NCBI RefSeq assembly: GCF_000711195.1
Contig: NZ_JOMR01000001.1
Span: 62,001 to 126,000, forward strand
Direction of reading: 5' to 3'
Origin: Thiomicrospira pelophila DSM 1534
GTDB taxonomy: Bacteria > Pseudomonadota > Gammaproteobacteria > Thiomicrospirales > Thiomicrospiraceae
DNA length: 64,000 nt
This document shows, one piece after another, positions 57,757 to 64,000 of the stretch (position 1 is the first letter of the stretch; each line of letters opens with the position of its first letter). The translations under genes and the position numbers were made by a program. The notes under the pieces were generated by a model. The model was not told the origin of the DNA. It searched no databases and saw only the letters and a list, made by a program, of their open reading frames with translations.

Positions 57757-58826
57757 CTTTGGCCTCCCAACGTCATCAGCCACCAAACCAACAGCAAACC
57801 CAACCCCAAGGTTAAAGGTGTGAAATAAAGCGGCTGGGTTTGCCAGCGCGTTTCCGTACTCGGGGTTCTTTGAACACCTTCGGTTTGCTCAATTGAACGT
57901 AACACCGATTGCAAATCGTCCTGGCCACCCACTCGATAAAACTGACCATTAGTTTGTTCAGCCAATTTTTCCATCTCGCGCGTTTGCAAGGCTTGATATA
58001 GCAAACCGGATGTTTGATTCTCTGATGGTTGCACCGCCCCCGCACCTATACCGATGGTGTAAATCGGCACTGACAAATGATTAGCGTATTCAATAATCGA
58101 GTCTAAATCCAAGCGGCTATCGGTTTGCACGCCGTCACTCACTAACACCACCAGGCGTTTTTGAATGCTATCGGTTTGTTTGGCCTGCGCGACTTCGCTT
58201 AAAGCTAGGCCCAAGGCTTCGCCTACCGCCTGATCGGTGCGACCGGCTAAATAAGGTTGCAGTCTTTGTAAGTTGGCACGCATAGCTTGGTTATCAAAGG
58301 TCATCGGCACCAAGCTGTAAGCTTGTTCGGCGTATAAAGCTAAGCTAAAGCGGTTATCACTCAAGCCTTGCACAAACTCATCCAACACGGCTTTTACCAC
58401 AGCCATGCGACTGGTTGGCTGGCCTTGCAGTTCATAATCTTCAAGCACGAATGACACCGAGCTTTCCAACACTAGCGCAATATCTCGCACTGGTTGGCTA
58501 TTGGCTTGCGGGGCTTGTTCAATTAGGCGCTGAGGCTGAGCTAAAGCCGTTAATAAACTTAGCATAATCGCGATTTTGAGAAAACTGATAAGCATGCGGC
58601 GAGTTAAATCACGCTGATGGGTGACGGGGGCGAAGTCAGCTTTCGATGAATCCGCCATAAACTGATCAATTTTAGGATGGAAAAACACCGGCATTTGACC
58701 AGCTTCGCCACTAGGTCGCCAAGCACTTGGCCAGATCATTTGCAAAATCGGCCAAATCAGCAAAACCCAGAACCAAGCCGGATAAGCAAAATGCCAAGAT
58801 GACCACCAGTCTAATAACATCATCAT
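57744..58826 (-). CDS. VWA-domain membrane protein (BatA type)
   Basis: A 360-residue protein with N-terminal membrane helices (about 18-33 and 78-95), a von Willebrand A domain (about 114-320) and a C-terminal helix (LTLGLGLLLVWWLMTLGG). The first metal-site motif, normally DxSxS, reads ESSVS at 121-125, so Asp is replaced by Glu; SDGVQTD near 220 is intact. Start is a triple ATG at 58826-58820, with AAGG spaced for the first, overlapping the preceding stop codon. It acts with MoxR in the operon by family knowledge. Confidence 0.87.
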   Translation of the reverse strand: MMMLLDWWSSWHFAYPAWFWVLLIWPILQMIWPSAWRPSGEAGQMPVFFHPKIDQFMADSSKADFAPVTHQRDLTRRMLISFLKIAIMLSLLTALAQPQRLIEQAPQANSQPVRDIALVLESSVSFVLEDYELQGQPTSRMAVVKAVLDEFVQGLSDNRFSLALYAEQAYSLVPMTFDNQAMRANLQRLQPYLAGRTDQAVGEALGLALSEVAQAKQTDSIQKRLVVLVSDGVQTDSRLDLDSIIEYANHLSVPIYTIGIGAGAVQPSENQTSGLLYQALQTREMEKLAEQTNGQFYRVGGQDDLQSVLRSIEQTEGVQRTPSTETRWQTQPLYFTPLTLGLGLLLVWWLMTLGGQRWNS

Positions 58827-59182
58827 AAATAAGCCTTCAACGCTGTTAAGCACTCGGCTAATTCACTCGAATCAATCCGATGCTCAGAAAAGCAGGCACG
58901 CAATAAAGCCTGATGGGCGTCTGTATCAAGTGGAATTTCTCGCTTAGCTAACCAATCGTATATTTCCAGTGCCAGTTGTTTACGTTGCTGGTCAGTTTGC
59001 AAACGCGCTAACTGACGCTGCCAACGCCAAACCACCAGGCCTGGTGATCGCCGCAGCCACCGCGTCAATCCAATCAATAACCCAATCAGCATGAGCATTA
59101 AGAACACCAACTGCCAAATCGCAAGCATTGGTTCACTGGATGGAGAGCTTAGGAGGTCAATATCCATCAGAGCTTGATTCAT
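58823..59182 (-). CDS. DUF4381 membrane protein
   Basis: A 119-residue protein with one membrane helix (about 20-42, MLAIWQLVFLMLMLIGLLIGL) and a charged cytoplasmic helical domain. It is the DUF4381 component usually found between the DUF58 and BatA genes of MoxR operons; its biochemical role is unknown. It overlaps the DUF58 gene and batA by four bases each, so translation is coupled along the operon. One repeat copy encodes RSPGLVVWRW. Confidence 0.85.
   Translation of the reverse strand: MNQALMDIDLLSSPSSEPMLAIWQLVFLMLMLIGLLIGLTRWLRRSPGLVVWRWQRQLARLQTDQQRKQLALEIYDWLAKREIPLDTDAHQALLRACFSEHRIDSSELAECLTALKAYL
59034..59045. repeat. ACCAGGCCTGGT palindrome, in DUF4381 gene
   Basis: Perfect 12-mer (14-bp with C/G flanks) encoding Pro-Gly-Leu-Val. 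Confidence 0.9.
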
Positions 59183-60123
59183 AATTCGGTCGCCAATATT
59201 TGTTGCAGACTATCGGTTGTTTGCACTCGGCGTACATCCACGCCCGCTTGTTTTAACCAGGCCTGGTGCTTATCGCGCTGAGGTTGCGCCCAGGCTTGAT
59301 ATTGAGATTGTTGTTGGTTGTCTAACAACCAGGCCTGGTGGTGTGATTGCAGCTTCAAAGGCTGTTTAGCGGGTAATTCAATTTCAGCTGGATCTTCAAC
59401 CCAAAAGGCACTTAAATGCCAAGATTCATTCATTGTGGTCAACCAGGCCTGGTCAGACTCCGTTAGGTCGGCAAAGTCACTAATGATCCAAACCCGCGTA
59501 CCATTTGGCCAATGGGCTTTTAGTTGGTTTAATACATCCGCCAATTTGGGTTCGACAGCATTGTTTTTTGGCGGGCAGGGAATCGCTAGCGCTTGCATGG
59601 TTTGCTGGTACAAGTTCATACCTTGAATGACCGGTGTCATCGACACGGTTTCGCTTAGTCCGATGGCTTGAATTTGCACACGTTGCTGTTGTGCTATCCA
59701 GGCTAACCAACCTGCGATTCGCGCACCTTGGGTCACTTTTAACTGACCCTTTGTGGCAAAACGCATAGGCTGGCGCTGGTCCAATATAATCACCCATTGT
59801 GCCTGACGTTCTTCTTGAAACAGTTTGGTAAAGGCTTTACCGGTACGCGCCATTAAACGCCAGTTAAGATGGCGCAATTCATCGCCCGGCTGGTATAAAC
59901 GGCTTTCTTCATACTCCATCCCCTGACCGCGAAAACGACTTGATTGATCACCAAATAACGCCAATTCACTTAAACGTTGGGAGGCCGGCAGACTCGCCCA
60001 ATAAGCCTCCAATTCATGCCCCCACTCCGCAATTTGCTGCGCAGAGAGAATGGGTTGCTGGCTTATATTGGAAAGCCGACTTGGCCTAGCAAACCGAGTT
60101 TTAAACGTTTGTAGAAACGACAT
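59179..60123 (-). CDS. DUF58 domain protein
   Basis: A 314-residue soluble protein with the DUF58 core (about 45-250), including GQGMEYEESRLYQPGDELRHLNWRLMARTG, the family's most conserved stretch, and IILDQRQPMRF, a degenerate VWA-like metal site. It is the usual partner of MoxR ATPases. I chose the ATG at 60123, nine bases after moxR, with AAGGGTTC upstream. The C-terminal third holds three ACCAGGCCTGGT repeats and a fourth QAW without the repeat, so its protein reads SDQAW, HHQAW, QYQAW and KHQAW. Confidence 0.9.
   Translation of the reverse strand: MSFLQTFKTRFARPSRLSNISQQPILSAQQIAEWGHELEAYWASLPASQRLSELALFGDQSSRFRGQGMEYEESRLYQPGDELRHLNWRLMARTGKAFTKLFQEERQAQWVIILDQRQPMRFATKGQLKVTQGARIAGWLAWIAQQQRVQIQAIGLSETVSMTPVIQGMNLYQQTMQALAIPCPPKNNAVEPKLADVLNQLKAHWPNGTRVWIISDFADLTESDQAWLTTMNESWHLSAFWVEDPAEIELPAKQPLKLQSHHQAWLLDNQQQSQYQAWAQPQRDKHQAWLKQAGVDVRRVQTTDSLQQILATEL
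59256..59267. repeat. ACCAGGCCTGGT palindrome, in DUF58 gene
   Basis: Perfect 12-mer encoding KHQAWLK. First of three copies within 198 bases. Confidence 0.9.
59328..59339. repeat. ACCAGGCCTGGT palindrome, in DUF58 gene
   Basis: Perfect 12-mer encoding HHQAWLL, 72 bases from the copy at 59256. Confidence 0.9.
59442..59453. repeat. ACCAGGCCTGGT palindrome, in DUF58 gene
   Basis: Perfect 12-mer encoding SDQAWLTT, 114 bases from the copy at 59328. Confidence 0.9.
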
Positions 60124-60131
60124 CAGAACCC

Positions 60132-61097
60132 TTAAACCGGTACTTTGACCAGTTCGAGTAAACGTTCTATCAGCTGATCTGACGTCCAACCTTGGGCGCG
60201 GCCGGCAAAACTGAGGGCTAAACGATGACGTAATACATCCGGTGCTAAACGTGCGACATCATCCGGGGTGACAAAATCACGGCCTTGCAACCAAGCATAA
60301 GCACTGGCGGCATGTAACAGAGCCAAAGAGGCACGAGGCGAGGCGCCCACATCCAACACACCTTCTAATGTTCCATCTAATTCGTCCAATTTACGCGTCG
60401 CCGCGACCAGCGCAACTAAATACTTTTCTACCGGCTCAGCGACATGCAACTCGGCGACTTCACGGCGCGCATCCAATACATTTTGCGGCGTTAAGCTAGA
60501 AATATCAGCCTCTTTATCAATGCCATAATGCTTAGCGCGATCACGACGCAGAATTTCTAACTCTTCATCTTCGGTTGGGTAATCCAACACCACGTGCAAC
60601 ATAAAACGATCCATTTGCGCTTCAGGCAAAGGGTAGGTGCCACTTTGCTCGAGCGGGTTTTGGGTCGCCATCACAATAAACAAATCGGGTAGGCTGCGGG
60701 TTTGGCCGCCGGCGGTGACTTGTTTTTCGGCCATCGCTTCGAGTAAAGCCGACTGCACTTTGGGTGGCGCGCGGTTAATCTCATCGGCCAATACGATTTC
60801 GTTAAAAACCGGGCCTTTGATAAAATTTAATGAACCGGTGTTTGGGTCGAGTATATCCGAGCCCATTACATCACCCGGCATCAAGTCCGGCGTAAACTGA
60901 ATTCTTTGAAAGCTCGCATGTACACCCTTAGCTAAAGTCTTAACAGCGGTAGTTTTCGCCAGGCCGGGTGGGCCTTCTAATAACACATGACCGCCGGTGA
61001 GCATCGCAATCATCATGCGCTCTAATAAAGCTTCTTGCCCCACAATGGTTTTTTGCAAATGGGTTTTTAATCCCATAAAGGCTTGTTGCGTTGACAT
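60132..61097 (-). CDS. MoxR-family AAA+ ATPase
   Basis: A 321-residue AAA+ chaperone-like ATPase of the MoxR class. Walker A is GPPGLAKTT at 42-50, Walker B is IVLADEINRAPP, sensor 1 lies in VMATQNPLEQSGTYPLPEAQMDRF, and GASPRASLALL is the sensor 2 region. Such ATPases are thought to insert cofactors or remodel VWA-containing complexes; here the partners are encoded just downstream. The ATG at 61097 (MSTQQAFMGL) follows AAGGAATTC; the frame is open to a TTG at 61136. It heads the operon. Confidence 0.95.
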   Translation of the reverse strand: MSTQQAFMGLKTHLQKTIVGQEALLERMMIAMLTGGHVLLEGPPGLAKTTAVKTLAKGVHASFQRIQFTPDLMPGDVMGSDILDPNTGSLNFIKGPVFNEIVLADEINRAPPKVQSALLEAMAEKQVTAGGQTRSLPDLFIVMATQNPLEQSGTYPLPEAQMDRFMLHVVLDYPTEDEELEILRRDRAKHYGIDKEADISSLTPQNVLDARREVAELHVAEPVEKYLVALVAATRKLDELDGTLEGVLDVGASPRASLALLHAASAYAWLQGRDFVTPDDVARLAPDVLRHRLALSFAGRAQGWTSDQLIERLLELVKVPV

Positions 61098-61192
61098 AAT
61101 CTGAATTCCTTGTAAACGCGTTGCGCGTAATTTCAACTATCTGGTTGAATATTAGTGGGCGAATCAGTAAATTGCAATAGTGACTATACCTG

Positions 61193-61624
61193 CTAGTTAA
61201 CTTTATACTTGGCGTGGCAGGCCATACAGTTATTCATGATATTTGCTGTGAAGCGCAATAACTCATCCGCCGGATCGGTTTCGGCTCGAATCACGAGCTC
61301 TTCAAACATCATATGGGTTGGCCCACCAATAGAACGAAACTGATCATCTAACTTTGCGCGCACAGAATCGGGAGTCGCTCTGGCCATTTGATTGCCTGAG
61401 ACTCGTGCCGCTTTTATAATTTTGTCCGGGTCGTCATCCGCAATGCCTTGAATCACGCCCTGGATGCTTCCCAACATTTGCTGCATCTCGGTTAGAAATT
61501 CGGCCTTTTCAGCCTCTGTTAAGTTCAAACTGATGCGCCCATCTATTGATTCGCTGGCTTGAACGGCTAAACCAATACTTAATAAAAAAATCACTATTCC
61601 ACGGCAAAAAATTGACTTAAACAT
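61193..61624 (-). CDS. Exported c-type cytochrome, cytochrome c'-like
   Basis: A 143-residue periplasmic protein with a signal peptide (about 1-23) and one haem motif CMACH at 133-137 near the C-terminus, followed by AKYKVN. The helical sequence and the C-terminal haem recall cytochrome c' (pattern CxxCHxxYR), but it is not certain that it belongs there. Possible roles are electron transfer or gas binding. AGGAAGTATC precedes the ATG. It lies between the moxR operon and an exported hydrolase; a weak hairpin separates it from the latter. Confidence 0.8.
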   Translation of the reverse strand: MFKSIFCRGIVIFLLSIGLAVQASESIDGRISLNLTEAEKAEFLTEMQQMLGSIQGVIQGIADDDPDKIIKAARVSGNQMARATPDSVRAKLDDQFRSIGGPTHMMFEELVIRAETDPADELLRFTANIMNNCMACHAKYKVN

Positions 61625-61699
61625 GATACTTCCTCATGGCTAGGACAGGCTTGATCGCTTATAACTGAGACATGTCCAAAATGTATAGTTGAAACAAGT

Positions 61700-61725
61700 A
61701 AAGGTACAACCCGTGTTGTACCTTT
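61700..61725 (-). terminator. Hairpin between hydrolase and cytochrome genes
   Basis: Perfect 11-base arms AAAGGTACAAC/GTTGTACCTTT with a four-base loop. On the minus strand the stem ends in TTT before ACTTG, so it is a modest terminator for the hydrolase gene. Confidence 0.65.
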
Positions 61726-61755
61726 TATTATCACGACATTAAACAAAGGTTTTGC

Positions 61756-62661
61756 TTAATCTTGTATAAATTCAGCGGCTGCGGTGGCTAAATCTTCGTT
61801 AAAAAAATCCAAAAAAAAGTGATCCGCACCATCAATGGTCTGGATGGTTAAGTTTGGTGTGTCTTCTAAAGGGACTAAGCGCTCTGGCAGCTCAGGGACG
61901 GCCTGATCTTCAGATGCGACCACGACTAAGGTTGGTTTAGCGGGTGCTTTGATTAAATAAGGAGTATCAAATTGTGGCTTAGCCGTGTAATAGTCGACAA
62001 ATGCGCCGGCGGTTACTTGAGCTTTTTCGCAATAAATGAAATCGACATTTTTCATCATCTGATCAGCTTGGCCTTTATCAACCAGTTTTTGAGCTTTATT
62101 CAATACGCTACTAAGCGGCTTATCATATTTTTTCTGATAATCTTCTGGTGATTGTTGCTCAGAGGTGGCTGGAGCAATCAACACTACTTTATCAATTTGA
62201 GCACGATCATGTTCGGCCGCAAACCAAGCGATTTGATTCCCGCCACGTGAATGTCCCATTAAGGTAACTTTATTTGCACCTTGTTTTTTCAACCAATCTA
62301 ACCAAATCGCGACTTCATCCAACGCGTCGGTATGTTTGTGGGTGTGGGGAACATTACAATCGTACTCACCCTGACGATCATTCAAACCTAAAGATAAGTT
62401 GATCGATAAAGAACTCACGCCGTGCAGAGCTAAATTGTCTTGCAAGATGGTATAAGTGGAGCGACCTTTATGCGTTAAGGTGCCATGCAACAAAAGCACA
62501 AACTCGTCCGCATAGTTTTTACCTTCTGCCATCACTAAGTTGGCATTCAGCGTTTGGCCTTGATGAGTTTGTTTGACCTCTTCCGCTTGCACCAGGCCTA
62601 CAAATGCAAACGCGGCCGTAAGCAAACCGATCAAAGCCGATTTATTGATTAAACTTTTCAT
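61756..62661 (-). CDS. Exported alpha/beta hydrolase
   Basis: A 301-residue protein with signal peptide (about 1-26, ALIGLLTAAFAFVGLVQAEE) and an alpha/beta-hydrolase fold. The nucleophile elbow is GHSRGG at 136-141 with Ser138, the oxyanion loop is LLLHGTLTHKGRS, and the catalytic His is probably in GADHFFLDFF. The acid is likely the Asp in ASEDQAVPE. Substrate is unknown. GGAGGAG lies six bases before the ATG. An imperfect relative of the repeat (ACCAGGCCTACA) encodes VGLVQA in the signal peptide. Confidence 0.85.
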   Translation of the reverse strand: MKSLINKSALIGLLTAAFAFVGLVQAEEVKQTHQGQTLNANLVMAEGKNYADEFVLLLHGTLTHKGRSTYTILQDNLALHGVSSLSINLSLGLNDRQGEYDCNVPHTHKHTDALDEVAIWLDWLKKQGANKVTLMGHSRGGNQIAWFAAEHDRAQIDKVVLIAPATSEQQSPEDYQKKYDKPLSSVLNKAQKLVDKGQADQMMKNVDFIYCEKAQVTAGAFVDYYTAKPQFDTPYLIKAPAKPTLVVVASEDQAVPELPERLVPLEDTPNLTIQTIDGADHFFLDFFNEDLATAAAEFIQD

Positions 62662-62775
62662 TTTCTCCTCCTATCAGAGATGGTCTTATTGATTTCAACT
62701 TATATACTCCCCTACTTGATGAGAGAGGGGCAAACCATTTATCAAAAAACTTCTGCCTTCGGGTTTCGGTGGTGA

Positions 62776-64000
62776 TTAATTTTTAACGTTCGGTTTCAAC
62801 GCCAACCATACCCACAGCCCAGATAGAAACATCATTATGGCGACAAAATAAAACGGCCAAACCACAGACTCAGTATAAAAGGCCAACAAGCCCATTAAGA
62901 AGGCACCGGCGGCATAACCAAAGTCACGCCAGAAACGATAAATGCCTAAAACACTGGCGCGCTGATTAGGCACACTCGTGTCGGCGACGGCCGCGCCCAA
63001 AGTTGGGTACAGCATCGCCATACCAAAGCCCATGATCGCGGCTAAAATTGACCAAGACCAAACCGTATCGACTAATACAAAAGTAAAACTGGTGATGGCA
63101 CATAACCAGAAGCCCCACACAATTAAGCCTCTGCGTCCCCAACGATCCGACAAGGGCCCAGTGATAAGTTGTGACCCGCCCCAAACTACACCATAAATGG
63201 CAATGATCGCGCTGGCTTGCACCAAACTTTGGGCTTGGCTGATAAGATATACTGGCATAAAAATCCACACTAGTGCATCAATAAATTTTTCGACCAGACC
63301 GGCTTGATTTAATGCAACCAACTGAGGTTGCTTAAAGGTGGCATAACCAAACATTTGCCCAAGACTTGGTTTCGCACCATCCTCGCCATTCGCCTGGCGA
63401 TGATGATGTTGATGCAGGTCTGACCAGGCACGCGTATCAACCACCTTCCAAATCGCGAGCACTAAGCCCAGACCAATGACCACTAAGCCAAAACCTAAGA
63501 TGGCTTCGCGTGCGCCATAAAGTTCCGCCAAATATGCAGTTAACCAGCCGGCAACGCCCACCGCGGCATAACCTGAAAACTCATTAAAGCCGTTAATTAA
63601 GCCTTTCTGATTGGCTTTGGCTAGGTCTAATTTACTGTTCAAAGCCATCGACCAACATAAACCTTGGTTTAAACCTAAAAACACCATTGCCCACACAATC
63701 CAGTACCAATCTTGCGCAAAGTAAATTAAAAATGGCACGGGTATCGCGAGCAACCAACCCGCTACTAATAAAGAACGCCGCCCCCAGCGATCACTTAAAT
63801 GACCCGCCAATAAATTCATAGTGGCTTTCACCAAACCAAATACCACCACAAACATTACCAAGCTCATAAAAGCTTGGGCCGCTAAACCAAACTCGGTTTC
63901 CGCCAGGCCTGGTACCACGGTGCGAGTCATTCCCAAAGCCAAGCCAACTAAAAACACCTGGATCAGCTGCTGTATAATTTGGTTTAAATTGGCTTTGATA
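62776..64000 (-). CDS. MFS transporter, 5' end outside the window
   Basis: A major-facilitator protein of at least 408 codons with the loop motif GHLSDRWGRRSLLV and its second-half equivalent GPLSDRWGRRGLIV, and about 11 membrane helices visible. The frame stays open to the end of the window (a GTG at 63957 is possible but lies inside what looks like the first helix), so the true start is probably beyond base 64000. Substrate unknown. A repeat copy encodes VVPGLAETEF near the visible N-terminus. Confidence 0.88.
   Translation of the reverse strand, partial: IKANLNQIIQQLIQVFLVGLALGMTRTVVPGLAETEFGLAAQAFMSLVMFVVVFGLVKATMNLLAGHLSDRWGRRSLLVAGWLLAIPVPFLIYFAQDWYWIVWAMVFLGLNQGLCWSMALNSKLDLAKANQKGLINGFNEFSGYAAVGVAGWLTAYLAELYGAREAILGFGLVVIGLGLVLAIWKVVDTRAWSDLHQHHHRQANGEDGAKPSLGQMFGYATFKQPQLVALNQAGLVEKFIDALVWIFMPVYLISQAQSLVQASAIIAIYGVVWGGSQLITGPLSDRWGRRGLIVWGFWLCAITSFTFVLVDTVWSWSILAAIMGFGMAMLYPTLGAAVADTSVPNQRASVLGIYRFWRDFGYAAGAFLMGLLAFYTESVVWPFYFVAIMMFLSGLWVWLALKPNVKN
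63903..63913. repeat. CCAGGCCTGGT palindrome (11 of 12 bases), in MFS gene
   Basis: Inner CCAGGCCTGG is perfect; the first base is G instead of A. It encodes Pro-Gly-Leu. Confidence 0.75.

Noticed and set aside
7743-63913. Calling the ACCAGGCCTGGT copies REP/MITE elements or transposon ends
   Set aside because: Most copies are 12-14 bp, lie in frame within conserved genes, and show no shared flanks or target duplications. Transposition would disrupt the genes.
7743-63913. Known uptake sequences (AAGTGCGGT, GCCGTCTGAA) or HIP1 (GCGATCGC) as the iterated element
   Set aside because: The iterated 12-mer does not match any of these. A few GCGATCGC octamers occur, but not at a striking frequency.

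Overview
The window looks like chromosome from a gammaproteobacterium with moderate GC content. The gene order mnmG-rsmG-parA-parB-atpZ-atpI-atpBEFHAGDC, a ybiT-type ABC-F gene, lplT-aas, and the hemCDXY cluster all fit that class. The porin, the c-type cytochromes, the BCCT carrier and the many c-di-GMP enzymes suggest a free-living aquatic organism, and I lean to the Thiomicrospira/Thiotrichales side. That last placement is inference only. There is no rRNA, tRNA, CRISPR array, insertion sequence or prophage.

Layout. 1-11703 (minus strand): the complete F1Fo ATP synthase operon, with parAB, rsmG and mnmG upstream, closed by a UUCG terminator at the left edge. 11818-18574: a lipoprotein, a DUF3010 protein, HrpB helicase, two small outer-membrane barrels, QueF and a two-helix membrane peptide. 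18575-21868: iron functions (ferritin, a TonB-dependent receptor, a small Cys-rich protein and HemP) behind Fur-like boxes. 21999-25814: hemCDXY. 25911-29120: a thioredoxin-fold lipoprotein, argH and a porin. 29298-38274: a c-di-GMP enzyme, a BCCT transporter, a Na/Pi family transporter and Aas, with LplT, GreB, a TraF-like protein, oligopeptidase A and YbiT following to 45575.

45873-52260 is a sensory block. It holds a haem-c GGDEF/EAL protein, a substrate-binding lipoprotein, and an overlapping PhnD-PAS-GGDEF-EAL sensor. 52283-54542 carries apt, two uncharacterised proteins and thioredoxin 2, with a possible small RNA between the two uncharacterised genes. 54533-61097 (minus) is a moxR-DUF58-DUF4381-batA-batB/C-batD operon. 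A cytochrome c, an exported alpha/beta hydrolase and a truncated MFS transporter close the window.

The most striking signal is not a gene. A 12-bp perfect palindrome, ACCAGGCCTGGT, occurs 25 times by my reading between 7743 and 59453, plus three copies of its inner CCAGGCCTGG and about ten near matches. About 0.004 copies would be expected by chance in 64 kb. Most copies lie inside genes, always in one of two reading frames (Gln-Ala-Trp or Pro-Gly-Leu), and never in the frame that would need the AGG arginine codon. None lies in the ATP synthase operon. It behaves like a highly iterated palindrome (as HIP1 does in cyanobacteria) or like an uptake or protein-binding signal. I do not recognise it as a described element. 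Positions were read by eye, so the counts should be confirmed by a string search.
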